From Pseudomonadaceae bacterium (GTDB lineage Bacteria > Pseudomonadota > Gammaproteobacteria > Pseudomonadales > Pseudomonadaceae): DNA of 64,000 nucleotides. A program made the position numbers and the translations under genes. This document shows, piece by piece, positions 26,753 through 34,458 of this stretch (positions are counted from its first letter, which is position 1; every line of letters begins with the position of its first letter). The notes beneath the pieces are model-generated. The model searched no databases. It saw nothing but the letters and a program-made list of their open reading frames with translations, and was not told where the DNA came from. Location of the stretch: the NCBI GenBank assembly GCA_030602315.1, contig JAUVZY010000004.1, positions 1 through 64,000 on the forward strand, read 5' to 3'.

Positions 26753-27079
26753 GCGTACTCCGCGGCAGGCGAAAAGGCTCCCATTCTAGCAGGGGCGCGG
26801 CGCGGAAAGCCCGAGTCCGACACTGCGCTGTTACTGTTTCGATACCGCCCAACCGAGGTTGATGCGTGTCTGTCGGTCGTTACTTTTCGCGACCGCTTCT
26901 GGTGCATGGCACAGGGTGAGGGTTGCCTGCGCCGCCGTCGTGAAGGGCGCGAGCCCGCGTTTGGGTGGCCAATCGTTGATATGAGTCAATTTATCCAGGC
27001 AAATCGAGGGGTTAATCCTCAAGTTGTCATGCTTCTTGTATGGAATAACGGCACACGAGGCAATACTCAGGAGGGGAGC
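26753..27079. other. 327-bp intergenic region between dapE and the hemerythrin-like gene
   Basis: This divergent region should hold the promoters of both genes. The right half, about 26970-27050, is markedly AT-richer than the flanking genes and contains the FNR/ANR-like site listed separately. I see no small gene in it. Confidence 0.5.
26976..26989. promoter_or_regulatory. FNR/ANR-type site upstream of the hemerythrin-like gene
   Basis: TTGATATGAGTCAA matches the ANR/FNR consensus TTGAT-N4-ATCAA at nine of ten positions. A site centred about 41 bp before a start point would place that start near 27024, about 55 nt before the ATG at 27080. This spacing fits class II activation, though the -10 region (GTTAAT at 27011) is only fair. 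Oxygen-dependent control of an oxygen-carrier-like protein would make sense. Confidence 0.5.
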
Positions 27080-27523
27080 ATGGTTTATTGGAAATGGACC
27101 AGCGATATGGAAATCGGCGTCGAGCAAATCGACAGCCTCCAGAGGGATCTGACCAATTGTGCAAATCGTCTTTTCGAGGCGCTGGCCACAGGGCAGCCGC
27201 TGCTGGAGCGCTTTGGTGATCTGCTGCTCAAGCTCGATCGCGCCTGCTCGTTTTCCGAGGAGCTCGAGGAAGAGCTGCAGCTACGTTTCGAGGGTCGCGT
27301 AGAGAAGGCGCGGCCGGCGCATCATCGGGATTTCGAGCGGCGTATCGGTCGGCTGCTGGAGCGACACCAGGCCGATCAGGATGTCTCGCTGGAAACCTTG
27401 CAGTTGCTCGCCGATTGGCTGGCCTACCATCAGGCCCTCGGCCTGGGCGCGTGGCGCGGACTGATCAAGCCGCTCGCGCCGCGCGAACCGCAGACCCAGC
27501 ACGCGGTGCGCTTGAATCACTGA
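27080..27523 (+). CDS. Hemerythrin-like protein lacking most iron ligands
   Basis: The 147-residue product has the outline of bacteriohemerythrin: W--DMEIGVEQIDSLQRDL at the start, LFEALATGQ, an E-rich helix with SFSEELEEELQLRF near residue 56, AHHRDFERRI near 76, and LADWLAYHQALGLGAW near 113. In functional hemerythrins the iron ligands come from H(F/I), DxQH, ExxHHxxxH and HxxxxD motifs. Here DxQH reads DSLQ, the HHxxEE histidine is absent and the last HxxxD lacks its aspartate, so a di-iron centre seems unlikely. ATG 27080 has GGAGGGG upstream. It may be a structural or sensory derivative. Confidence 0.65.
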   Translation: MVYWKWTSDMEIGVEQIDSLQRDLTNCANRLFEALATGQPLLERFGDLLLKLDRACSFSEELEEELQLRFEGRVEKARPAHHRDFERRIGRLLERHQADQDVSLETLQLLADWLAYHQALGLGAWRGLIKPLAPREPQTQHAVRLNH

Positions 27524-27568
27524 GCGGCGCCGCCTGACTGCACCAAGTGACGATGACAAAGCCCACAC

Positions 27569-27602
27569 AGCAGGGCCTGCCGAGCAGTCGGCAGGCCCTG
27601 CT
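27569..27602. terminator. Bidirectional hairpin between convergent genes
   Basis: A perfect 14-bp stem (AGCAGGGCCTGCCG at 27569 and its complement at 27589) with a 6-nt loop lies between the hemerythrin-like gene and the ndvB stop. T-tracts are short on both sides, but its position strongly suggests termination in both directions. Confidence 0.8.
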
Positions 27603-27605
27603 CGT

Positions 27606-30194
27606 TTAAGCCGTGACCTCTTCTTCCTGCTTTTGCTCTGGCGGTAACGACGACAGCAGGGCCATCACCAGGGCCGCCAGGTAGGGCAGCGACTGCACCA
27701 GCAGCATGCCTACCCAGAACGCCACGTCCAGCCCCGGATGGGGTTGTGTCAATGTGATGCCCAGCGCCGCACCCCACAACAGCAGCATGATGAACACTTC
27801 TTCGCGTGCTTCGGCCAGGGCCTTGAACAGGCCGTGGTTGCTGCGCATCTTGGGCGTGCGGAAGAACGGGATGCTGCGGGTCACAAAGCCGAACAGCACG
27901 GCCTTGGCGATGGTGTGCGACAGCGCCAGGCCAGCCACCGCAGCGGCCGTGGCGTCACGTAGATTGACCCCCACGGCGCGGCGGTAGAGGAACAGGATCT
28001 TGCCGAGCTTGAACAGAAACAGCGCCAGCGGCGGGATGGCGAAGATCAGCAGTGGCGGGTCAACCCGATTGGGCACGATGATCATCGCGGCCGACCACAT
28101 CAGCGCGCCGACGGTGAAGAAAATGTTCATGCCATCGGCGATCCACGGCAGCCAGCCAGCCACGAAGTGATAGCGCTGGCCGCTGCTCAGATCGGTGCCC
28201 TTGCCCAGCAGCAGGCTGCGCAGGTGGCCCTTCATGATCTGGATCGCGCCGTACGCCCAGCGGAAACGCTGCTTCTTGAAGTCGATGAAGGTGTCGGGCA
28301 TCAGGCCCTTGCCGTAGCTCTGTTCGAAGTAGGCAGCCGAAAGCCCTTTCTCGAATACGCGCAGGCCCAGCTCGGCATCTTCTGTGATACACCACTCGGC
28401 CCACTTCAGCTCCCGGAGCACCGCCGCGCGCGTCATGGTCATGGTGCCGTGCTGGATGATCGCATCGCGTTCGTTTCGCGTGACCATGCCGATGTGGAAG
28501 AAGCCCTTGTACTCGGCATAGCAGAGCTTCTTGAACAGCGATTCGTGGTCGTCGCGATAGTCCTGGGGTGACTGCACCACCGCGATTTTCGGGTCTGCGA
28601 AATGCGGCACCATGTGCTTGAGCCAGTCGGGTTCCACACAGTAATCGGAGTCGATCACCGCGATTACCTCGGCGTCTGGCGCAGTGCGATCGAGGGCGTA
28701 GTTCAGGGCACCGCCCTTGAACCCGGCCAGCGGTGCGACGTGGAAGAAGCGAAAGCGCGGGCCGAGGAGGGCGCAGTGGGCCTCGATCGGCTGCCAAACG
28801 GCCGGGTCCTTGGTGTTGTTGTCGATCACCAGGACTTCGAAATCCGGGTAGTCGAGCCGTGCCAGCGCGTTGAGCGTTTGTTTGACCATCTCCGGCGGCT
28901 CGTTGTAGCAGGGCACATGCACCGAGACCTTGGGGCGGTACGCCGAGTCGGCGGTGATCGGCAGGAACGGTCGCACGCGCTGGCGCTTCCATACCGCTTC
29001 GGCCAGCTCATGGGCCTCGGTGAGCAGCACGATCATCACGCCGATGGCACCCAGTGCCAGTAACACGCCCACGGTAATGGTGAACCAGTCGCTGTACTGC
29101 TGGCTGTAGTCGTAAGCGATCCACACCAGCATGGTGGCAACCAGAAACGCGACGATGGTCAGGAAGGTACGACCGCGCTGGCGCAGGGCGCTGCTGTCGA
29201 TCAGCAGCAAGGTCAGAGCGAGCATCGCCAGGACCACCGAAGCACTGGCCAGCAGATGCCACTGCGGGATCTCTACCACGGGCCCCTGGAATGGAAACTT
29301 TGGCTGGCGCTCGGCGTTGTAGACACCCCAGTAGGCTCCTACCGCACCTTCTTCACCGGCTTTCCAGGGTTGATCGAAGGCCTCGATGACGAAATAGTCA
29401 TAGCCGTTGCGGTTCAAGGTGTTGACCAGGGTGCGCAGGTAGATGGCCTGCTCGGCCTGATCTGCCTCGGCGTCGCCACGGGTGCGGCCGTTGCTCGGCC
29501 AGCCGACTTCCGCTAGCAGCAGGGGCTTTTTCGGAAACAGCCTTTTCATGTCGCGGGCGCGCTCGAGCACGAACTCGACGGCGTCTGCCCGCGGCACGAA
29601 CTCCCAGTAAGGCAGTACGTGCGCGGCGATAAGATCGACGTGGTTGCCAAGCTCCGGGTGCTTGTCCCAGATGTGCCACTGCTCAGCGGTGGTGACCGGT
29701 ACCTTGAGCGCAGTGCGAACCCGGTCCAGGTAGCCGATCAGCTGCTCCACCGTGACTTCTTCGCGGAACAGGGCTTCGTTACCCACCACGACGCGCACGA
29801 CGTTGCGCTGCGCCCGGGCGATTTCGATGCCCCGGGCAATCTGGGCTTCGTTGGCTTCGAGGTCGTTGCTGATCCAGATGCCCAGCGTCACCCGCAAGCC
29901 ATCCGCTTCGGCCAAGCGCGGAATGTCACCGAGAATGCTGTCCACCGAGTAGGTTCGGATGCTGTCGGTCTGCGTGCTGAGCAGTGCCAGGTCGTCCCGG
30001 ATCTCCGCCTCGCTGGGATAAAGCGCTTCCTGCGGCGATTGATTGAGGCGAAACGGCGAGTAGGAATAGCCGGAGATTTGCTCCGGCCAGTCCGGTGCCT
30101 CCTGTGGCTGGTTGAACCAGGCCCACAGGCCAGTGGATAGGGCAGCGACGGCCACGACCGTGATGAGGTTGAGACCCAGTTTGCGAGCGGACAT
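27606..30194 (-). CDS. ndvB: NdvB-type beta-glucan synthase: GH17 domain fused to GT2 glucosyltransferase
   Basis: This 862-residue inner-membrane protein matches P. aeruginosa NdvB (about 861 aa), needed for cyclic beta-(1,3)-glucans and linked there to biofilm antibiotic tolerance. After one N-terminal helix (residues 8-27) a periplasmic GH17 domain shows both catalytic glutamates: Glu140 in VVGNEAL and Glu229 in LAEVGWPS. Two helix pairs (315-332, 343-360, 372-392) lead to a GT2 domain with DSD (515-517), the acceptor-site ED (605-606) and QRFRW (642-646). More helices follow from about 670 to 850. ATG 30194 gives the normal length. GH17 can act as a transglycosylase on the glucan made by the GT2 part. 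Confidence 0.93.
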   Translation of the reverse strand: MSARKLGLNLITVVAVAALSTGLWAWFNQPQEAPDWPEQISGYSYSPFRLNQSPQEALYPSEAEIRDDLALLSTQTDSIRTYSVDSILGDIPRLAEADGLRVTLGIWISNDLEANEAQIARGIEIARAQRNVVRVVVGNEALFREEVTVEQLIGYLDRVRTALKVPVTTAEQWHIWDKHPELGNHVDLIAAHVLPYWEFVPRADAVEFVLERARDMKRLFPKKPLLLAEVGWPSNGRTRGDAEADQAEQAIYLRTLVNTLNRNGYDYFVIEAFDQPWKAGEEGAVGAYWGVYNAERQPKFPFQGPVVEIPQWHLLASASVVLAMLALTLLLIDSSALRQRGRTFLTIVAFLVATMLVWIAYDYSQQYSDWFTITVGVLLALGAIGVMIVLLTEAHELAEAVWKRQRVRPFLPITADSAYRPKVSVHVPCYNEPPEMVKQTLNALARLDYPDFEVLVIDNNTKDPAVWQPIEAHCALLGPRFRFFHVAPLAGFKGGALNYALDRTAPDAEVIAVIDSDYCVEPDWLKHMVPHFADPKIAVVQSPQDYRDDHESLFKKLCYAEYKGFFHIGMVTRNERDAIIQHGTMTMTRAAVLRELKWAEWCITEDAELGLRVFEKGLSAAYFEQSYGKGLMPDTFIDFKKQRFRWAYGAIQIMKGHLRSLLLGKGTDLSSGQRYHFVAGWLPWIADGMNIFFTVGALMWSAAMIIVPNRVDPPLLIFAIPPLALFLFKLGKILFLYRRAVGVNLRDATAAAVAGLALSHTIAKAVLFGFVTRSIPFFRTPKMRSNHGLFKALAEAREEVFIMLLLWGAALGITLTQPHPGLDVAFWVGMLLVQSLPYLAALVMALLSSLPPEQKQEEEVTA

Positions 30195-30348
30195 TGTGTG
30201 TGGTTCCAGGGGCAGGAACAGGCGAAAGAGGGGAAACCGGCGAACGCCGGCGCTGCGCATCCTACTCCGGCGCCTTGGGGCTGAATAGGGGGGGCGCCGG
30301 CCTGTTTTTCCGTCGCCGGGGGCGGCTATGGCGAGGCGGTTGCGCGAC

Positions 30349-30354
30349 TATAAT
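30349..30354 (+). promoter_or_regulatory. Consensus -10 box before tcdA
   Basis: TATAAT lies 26 nt before the tcdA ATG, inside an otherwise very GC-rich region, with a G two bases upstream. No clear -35 hexamer is seen at 17 bp, so strength is uncertain. Confidence 0.5.
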
Positions 30355-30380
30355 CCGCGCCTGATTCGACGGGGATTGCT

Positions 30381-31190
30381 ATGGCATTCGATGAGCAGCG
30401 GTTTGGCGGAATCGCCCGATTGTACGGAGTTGAGGGGGCGCAGCGACTTGCCGCCGCCCATGTGGCGGTGGTCGGGGTCGGGGGCGTTGGCTCCTGGGCT
30501 GCAGAAGCGCTGGCACGCTGCGGTGTCGGCGAAATCTCCCTGTTCGATTTGGACGATGTCTGTATTACCAATACCAATCGGCAGCTACACGCGCTGGAGG
30601 GCAACGTCGGCCGCGCCAAGGTAGAGGCGATGGCCGAGCGGCTGCGGGCGATCAATCCAGCCTGCACTGTTCACGCCGTGGCCGACTTCGTCACCCGCGA
30701 AACGATGGCCGAACACATCACGCAAGACCTCGACTTCGTGATCGATTGCATCGATAGCGTGCCCGCCAAGGCGGCGCTGATCGCCTGGTGCAAGCGGCGC
30801 AAGATCGGCATCGTGACGACCGGTGCCGCCGGCGGGCAGGTAGATCCCACGCAAATCGGCGTCGCCGATCTGAACAAGACCTACAACGACCCACTGGCTG
30901 CCAAGGTTCGCTCGCTACTGCGCCGGGACTACAACTTCTCGCGCACCGCCGGTCGCACCTACAGCGTGCCCTGTGTGTTTTCAACCGAACAGCTGCGCTA
31001 TCCGCAGCCGGACGGGAGCGTGTGCCAGAGCAAGGGGTTCGTCGGCGAGAGCGTGAAGCTCGACTGCGCGGGTGGCTTCGGTGCGGCGATGATGGTCACT
31101 GCAAGCTTCGGTCTGACCGCAGCAGCCCGGGCGGTGGATAAGCTGGTGGCAGGCGCGCGCCGGCCATCGGAGCGAGTCGCGGCACCCTGA
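30381..31190 (+). CDS. tcdA: tRNA threonylcarbamoyladenosine dehydratase
   Basis: TcdA (269 aa; formerly CsdL/YgdL) is an E1-like, ATP-dependent enzyme that dehydrates t6A in tRNA to its cyclic form ct6A. The nucleotide-binding motif GVGGVGSWAAEALARCGVG lies at about residues 32-50, followed by DLDDVCITNTNRQ near 55 and DCIDSVPAK near 118. The C-terminal CAGGFGAAMMVTASFGL segment is typical. The start ATG 30381 yields the common MAFDEQRFGGIARLYG N terminus. In E. coli the CsdA-CsdE sulfur-transfer pair assists this enzyme; those genes are not adjacent here. Confidence 0.95.
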   Translation: MAFDEQRFGGIARLYGVEGAQRLAAAHVAVVGVGGVGSWAAEALARCGVGEISLFDLDDVCITNTNRQLHALEGNVGRAKVEAMAERLRAINPACTVHAVADFVTRETMAEHITQDLDFVIDCIDSVPAKAALIAWCKRRKIGIVTTGAAGGQVDPTQIGVADLNKTYNDPLAAKVRSLLRRDYNFSRTAGRTYSVPCVFSTEQLRYPQPDGSVCQSKGFVGESVKLDCAGGFGAAMMVTASFGLTAAARAVDKLVAGARRPSERVAAP

Positions 31191-31249
31191 GCGCTTGCTT
31201 AAGGCTGTTGCCTGCGGCAGCGCAGGCGTTCGAGCAGCGGTAAAGACGA

Positions 31250-31270
31250 AGGCCGGCATATCGCCGGCCT
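31250..31270 (-). terminator. Terminator hairpin after ppnP
   Basis: AGGCCGGC-GATAT-GCCGGCCT on the minus strand, 8 bp beyond the ppnP stop, followed by TCGTCTTTACC. The convergent tcdA gene ends about 60 bp away, so it may serve both. Confidence 0.7.
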
Positions 31271-31277
31271 CGCTTGT

Positions 31278-31559
31278 TCAGCGGTATTCGCAGAGGTAAG
31301 CGGTTTCGGACGCGACCTGAAGCTGGAACTTGCTATTGGCCGGTACGGTGAAGTGGCTGCCGGCCTCGAACGTTTGCCAGCTGTCGCTGCCGGGCAGCTT
31401 GACGGTCAGTGCGCCGGCTACCACATGCATGATTTCCAGCTGACTGGTGCCGAACTCGTATTCGCCCGGAGCCATCACGCCGACCGTAGCCGGGCCTTCA
31501 GCCATGCCGAACGCAATGGATTTGACGGTGCCGTTGAAGTACTCGTTGACCTTTAACAT
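31278..31559 (-). CDS. ppnP: Pyrimidine/purine nucleoside phosphorylase PpnP (DUF1255 cupin)
   Basis: This 93-residue cupin (formerly YaiE/DUF1255) phosphorolyses several nucleosides to free bases and ribose-1-phosphate. The whole protein is one beta-barrel: [15 protein letters not shown] at the start, [25 protein letters not shown] in the centre, [23 protein letters not shown] near 60, and a closing TAYLCEYR. Length equals that of the E. coli enzyme (about 94). ATG 31559 is preferred because upstream codons to 31622 do not belong to the family. Confidence 0.94.
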   Translation of the reverse strand: MLKVNEYFNGTVKSIAFGMAEGPATVGVMAPGEYEFGTSQLEIMHVVAGALTVKLPGSDSWQTFEAGSHFTVPANSKFQLQVASETAYLCEYR

Positions 31560-31685
31560 CGGTGTTCCCTGGTGGGTTTGGGGGGTGGCAAGTATGCCCA
31601 AACCCCCATTTGACGTCACCAACGGTAGCTGTTCTGGCAGGCCGCTGCCTTTATAGTACGCGCGGTTTTCAACAAGGAGCTTCGC

Positions 31686-31937
31686 GTGGATTGCCGACCT
31701 GGCTGTGGCGCATGCTGCATAGCGCCTTCGATCTCTTCGCCTTTACCCGGTTTGCCGCTGGGCAAGGGCGCGGGCGTGCGTTGCCCGCACCTTGATGAGC
31801 AGAATCTCTGCCTGATTTTCGATCAGCCGGAACGTCCGGCCGTGTGTGCTCAATTCAAGGCCGACCCGGCTATCTGTGGCACAGGTCGGGAAGAGGCGAT
31901 CAGAATCCTGGGCTGGTTGGAGCGTGAAACGGCATAG
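31686..31937 (+). CDS. YkgJ-family cysteine cluster protein
   Basis: This 83-residue protein begins with GTG at 31686 (AAGGAG 6 nt upstream). The cysteine pattern of the CxxCxxCC family is visible: Cys3, Cys7, Cys10 and Cys11 in [11 protein letters not shown], followed by Cys33 (VRCPHL), Cys42 (NLCLIF), Cys54 (AVCAQF) and Cys64 (AICGTG). These proteins probably bind zinc or an iron-sulfur cluster; no reaction is established. A -10-like TATAGT at 31652 suggests a short leader and its own promoter, divergent from ppnP. Confidence 0.86.
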   Translation: MDCRPGCGACCIAPSISSPLPGLPLGKGAGVRCPHLDEQNLCLIFDQPERPAVCAQFKADPAICGTGREEAIRILGWLERETA

Positions 31938-32052
31938 GTGGGACGGGGCCTGGCTGCCAACGCATCCAGGAGCTTGGCCCCGGCGCTGGGCGCGTGGAGC
32001 AGCGTCGAGCGCTCGGTCGAAGAAGCTGTGAGGCAGCGTTACCTGTAGGCAT

Positions 32053-32082
32053 AAAAAAAGGCTGCCGAGGCAGCCTTTTTTT
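32053..32082. terminator. Symmetric intrinsic terminator between ykgJ-like gene and gltA
   Basis: Seven A, GGCTGC-CGAG-GCAGCC, then seven T. Because both sides carry the run, it can work in both directions; it lies 12 bp after the gltA stop (minus strand) and ends the plus-strand YkgJ unit. Confidence 0.93.
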
Positions 32083-32093
32083 CAGCGAGTAGC

Positions 32094-33359
32094 TTACAGG
32101 TCGCGCTTGGGCGAGCCGGTGTAGAGCTGACGCGGACGACCGATCTTCTGACCCATGGAAATCATTTCCTTCCAGTGGGAGATCCAGCCCACGGTACGGG
32201 CCAGGGCGAAGATTACGGTGAACATGCTGGTCGGAATGCCGATCGCCTTCAGGATGATGCCCGAGTAGAAGTCGACGTTCGGATAGAGGTTGCGCTCGGC
32301 GAAGTAGGGGTCCTTCAGCGCGATCTCTTCCAGCTTCATTGCCAGCTCCAGCTGCGGGTCGTTGATACCCAGCTCGCCGAGAACCTCGTCGCAGGTCTGC
32401 TTCATGACCTTGGCGCGCGGGTCGAAGTTCTTGTAGACGCGATGGCCGAAGCCCATCAGCTTGAACGGATCGTTCTTGTCCTTGGCCTTGTCCAGGTACT
32501 TCTGGACATTGTCCACGGTGCCAATCTCGTCGAGCATGGTCAGCACGGCCTCGTTTGCGCCGCCGTGCGCCGGTCCCCAAAGGGCAGCGATACCGGCTGC
32601 GATACAGGCGAACGGGTTGGCACCGGTGGAGCCAGCCAGGCGCACGGTCGAGGTCGATGCGTTCTGCTCGTGGTCAGCGTGCAGGATGAAGATGCGATCC
32701 ATGGCCTTGGCCAGAACCGGGCTGATGGCCTTCTCTTCACACGGCGTGTTGAACATCATGTGCAGGAAGTTTTCGGCGTAGCCCAGATCGTTGCGCGGGT
32801 ACATCATCGGCTGACCGATGGAGTACTTGTAGACCATGGCGGCGATGGTCGGCATCTTGGCGATCAGGCGAATCGCGGAAATTTCGCGATGCTGCGGATC
32901 GTTGATGTCCAGGGAGTCATGATAGAAGGCGGACAGGGCGCCGACGACGCCACACATGACCGCCATCGGGTGGGCGTCACGGCGGAAGCCGTTGAAGAAC
33001 GTCTTCAGCTGTTCGTGCACCATGGTGTGGTTCTTCACGGTGTCAGCGAACTTCGCCTTCTGCTCTGCGTTCGGCAGCTCGCCGTTCAGCAGCAGGTAGC
33101 AGGTGTCCAGGTAGTCGGCTTTCTCGGCCAGTTGCTCGATGGGGTAGCCGCGATGCAGCAGGATGCCCTTCTCACCATCAATAAAGGTGATCTTCGACTC
33201 GCAGGACGCGGTGGACATGAAGCCGGGGTCGAAAGTGAAGTGGCCAGTGGAGAGCAGTCCACGGACGTCGATTACGTCGGGCCCCATGGTGCCGGTTAAA
33301 ACGGGCAGTTCGACGGGGGCTGCCCCCTCGATGATCAACTGCGCTTTCTTGTCAGCCAT
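32094..33359 (-). CDS. gltA: Citrate synthase (type II, hexameric family)
   Basis: GltA (421 aa) condenses oxaloacetate with acetyl-CoA to citrate, the entry step of the TCA cycle. The catalytic histidines occur in [14 protein letters not shown] near residue 262 and [16 protein letters not shown] near 302, and the aspartate in [10 protein letters not shown] near 360. Residues of the N-terminal domain ([23 protein letters not shown] near 54) are those of the large, NADH-sensitive Gram-negative type. ATG 33359 is the usual start. It is transcribed away from the sdh-suc operon, and the two share a 359-bp control region. Confidence 0.97.
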   Translation of the reverse strand: MADKKAQLIIEGAAPVELPVLTGTMGPDVIDVRGLLSTGHFTFDPGFMSTASCESKITFIDGEKGILLHRGYPIEQLAEKADYLDTCYLLLNGELPNAEQKAKFADTVKNHTMVHEQLKTFFNGFRRDAHPMAVMCGVVGALSAFYHDSLDINDPQHREISAIRLIAKMPTIAAMVYKYSIGQPMMYPRNDLGYAENFLHMMFNTPCEEKAISPVLAKAMDRIFILHADHEQNASTSTVRLAGSTGANPFACIAAGIAALWGPAHGGANEAVLTMLDEIGTVDNVQKYLDKAKDKNDPFKLMGFGHRVYKNFDPRAKVMKQTCDEVLGELGINDPQLELAMKLEEIALKDPYFAERNLYPNVDFYSGIILKAIGIPTSMFTVIFALARTVGWISHWKEMISMGQKIGRPRQLYTGSPKRDL

Positions 33360-33417
33360 GTACGGCCTCCTGTGTTTGCTTGGAATCATCAGAAGCCCCC
33401 CATGCAGGGCCCGCGTC

Positions 33418-33445
33418 ACTATAGTGGGATAAAAGACAATGTCAA
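33418..33445 (-). promoter_or_regulatory. Sigma-70 promoter of gltA
   Basis: On the minus strand TTGACA (33445-33440), a 16-bp spacer, then TATAGT (33423-33418). Transcription would begin near 33411, about 50 nt before the gltA ATG. Confidence 0.8.
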
Positions 33446-33561
33446 TTTGGCCTAAAGCATAATGGCAGGGCCTGTTGAGGGCTCTGGCGCGGGGGAGGGG
33501 CGGCGATGTTTACGCCTTTTGCAAGCGCCCTGCAATGCTAACTTGGTGGCAATTCACCACA

Positions 33562-33590
33562 TTGTCATTAGTAGCCTAACTGTCTATACT
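33562..33590 (+). promoter_or_regulatory. Sigma-70 promoter of the sdh-suc operon
   Basis: TTGTCA (33562-33567), a 17-bp spacer, and TATACT (33585-33590) form a near-consensus promoter. The leader to the sdhC GTG is about 120 nt, long enough for post-transcriptional control; Pseudomonas sdh is a known target of the iron-responsive PrrF small RNAs. Confidence 0.82.
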
Positions 33591-33718
33591 CGGCGACCGA
33601 CCGGCAGGGGCCTACAGCCATATCTCTGAAGGTTTCAGCGTGGGTAGCGGGCGCTCTCGGGTGCTCTTCCCAACAACTTCGCCCTGCGTGCCAGGGCTTT
33701 CGAGTGTGAAAAGAAGCC

Positions 33719-34093
33719 GTGAAAAGCCAACGACCTGTAAACCTAGATCTTAGGACTATCAAACTCCCGATCACTGCGTACACGTCCATTTTGCACCGTA
33801 TTTCCGGTGTGATCCTGTTCGTGGGCGTCGCGCTGATGCTGTATGCGCTGGACGTCTCGCTTTCTTCTCCAGAAGGCTTTGAGCAGGTTGGGGCAGTGCT
33901 GGCTCACCCATTCACCAAACTGATTACTTGGGGCTTGCTGTCTGCCCTGCTGTATCACTTGGTTGCCGGTGTGCGTCACCTGATCATGGATGCGGGCTAT
34001 GGCGAGACGCTTGAGGGCGGCGCGCTGGGCTCGAAAATCGTTCTCGTCGTATCTGTGGTGCTGATTCTTCTGGCTGGAGTCTGGGTATGGTAA
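33719..34093 (+). CDS. sdhC: Succinate dehydrogenase cytochrome b556 subunit
   Basis: SdhC (124 aa) is one of two membrane anchors of complex II; it binds haem b and quinone. It starts with GTG at 33719 and has three helices (near residues 28-48, 62-82, 103-123). The family motif SILHRISG at about 23-30 and HLVAGVRHLIMD near 84, with the haem-ligand histidine, are present. The ribosome-binding site (AAAAGAAG) is only moderate. It overlaps sdhD by 7 bp. Confidence 0.95.
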   Translation: MKSQRPVNLDLRTIKLPITAYTSILHRISGVILFVGVALMLYALDVSLSSPEGFEQVGAVLAHPFTKLITWGLLSALLYHLVAGVRHLIMDAGYGETLEGGALGSKIVLVVSVVLILLAGVWVW

Positions 34094-34455
34094 CCAACGT
34101 CACCAATTTTTCACGCTCCGGTCTGTATGACTGGATGGCGCAGCGCGTTTCGGCCGTTGTGCTGGCGGTCTATTTCCTGTTTCTGCTGGGTTACCTGCTG
34201 TTCAATCCGGGGCTGGATTACTCGCAGTGGCATGGTCTGTTCAGTGCGAACTGGATGCGTATTTTCAGCCTCCTGGCGCTGGTTGCCCTCGGTGTGCATG
34301 CCTGGGTCGGTATGTGGACTATTTCGACCGACTACCTGACCAGTATGGCGATGGGTAAGTGGGCTACCGCTGTACGTTTCCTCTTCCAGGCAGTATGTGG
34401 CATTGCGATGTTCACATTCTTCGTCTGGGGTGTGCAGATTCTTTGGGGTATGTGA
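34087..34455 (+). CDS. sdhD: Succinate dehydrogenase hydrophobic membrane anchor subunit
   Basis: SdhD (122 aa) is the second membrane anchor of succinate dehydrogenase. It has the family block GLYDWMAQRVSAVVLAVYFLF at residues 11-31, three transmembrane helices, and the HAWVGMWTISTDY motif near 74 with the haem and quinone-site residues. It overlaps sdhC and ends 3 bp before sdhA, so the four sdh cistrons are tightly coupled. Confidence 0.95.
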   Translation: MVTNVTNFSRSGLYDWMAQRVSAVVLAVYFLFLLGYLLFNPGLDYSQWHGLFSANWMRIFSLLALVALGVHAWVGMWTISTDYLTSMAMGKWATAVRFLFQAVCGIAMFTFFVWGVQILWGM

Positions 34456-34458
34456 TCC

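Larger units (their letters stand above)
33360..33718. other. Divergent control region between gltA and sdhC
   Basis: The 359-bp gap holds one sigma-70 promoter facing each way (listed separately), leaving leaders of about 50 nt for gltA and about 120 nt for sdhC. The central part 33420-33600 is clearly AT-richer than the genes. No small gene is visible. Confidence 0.7.
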
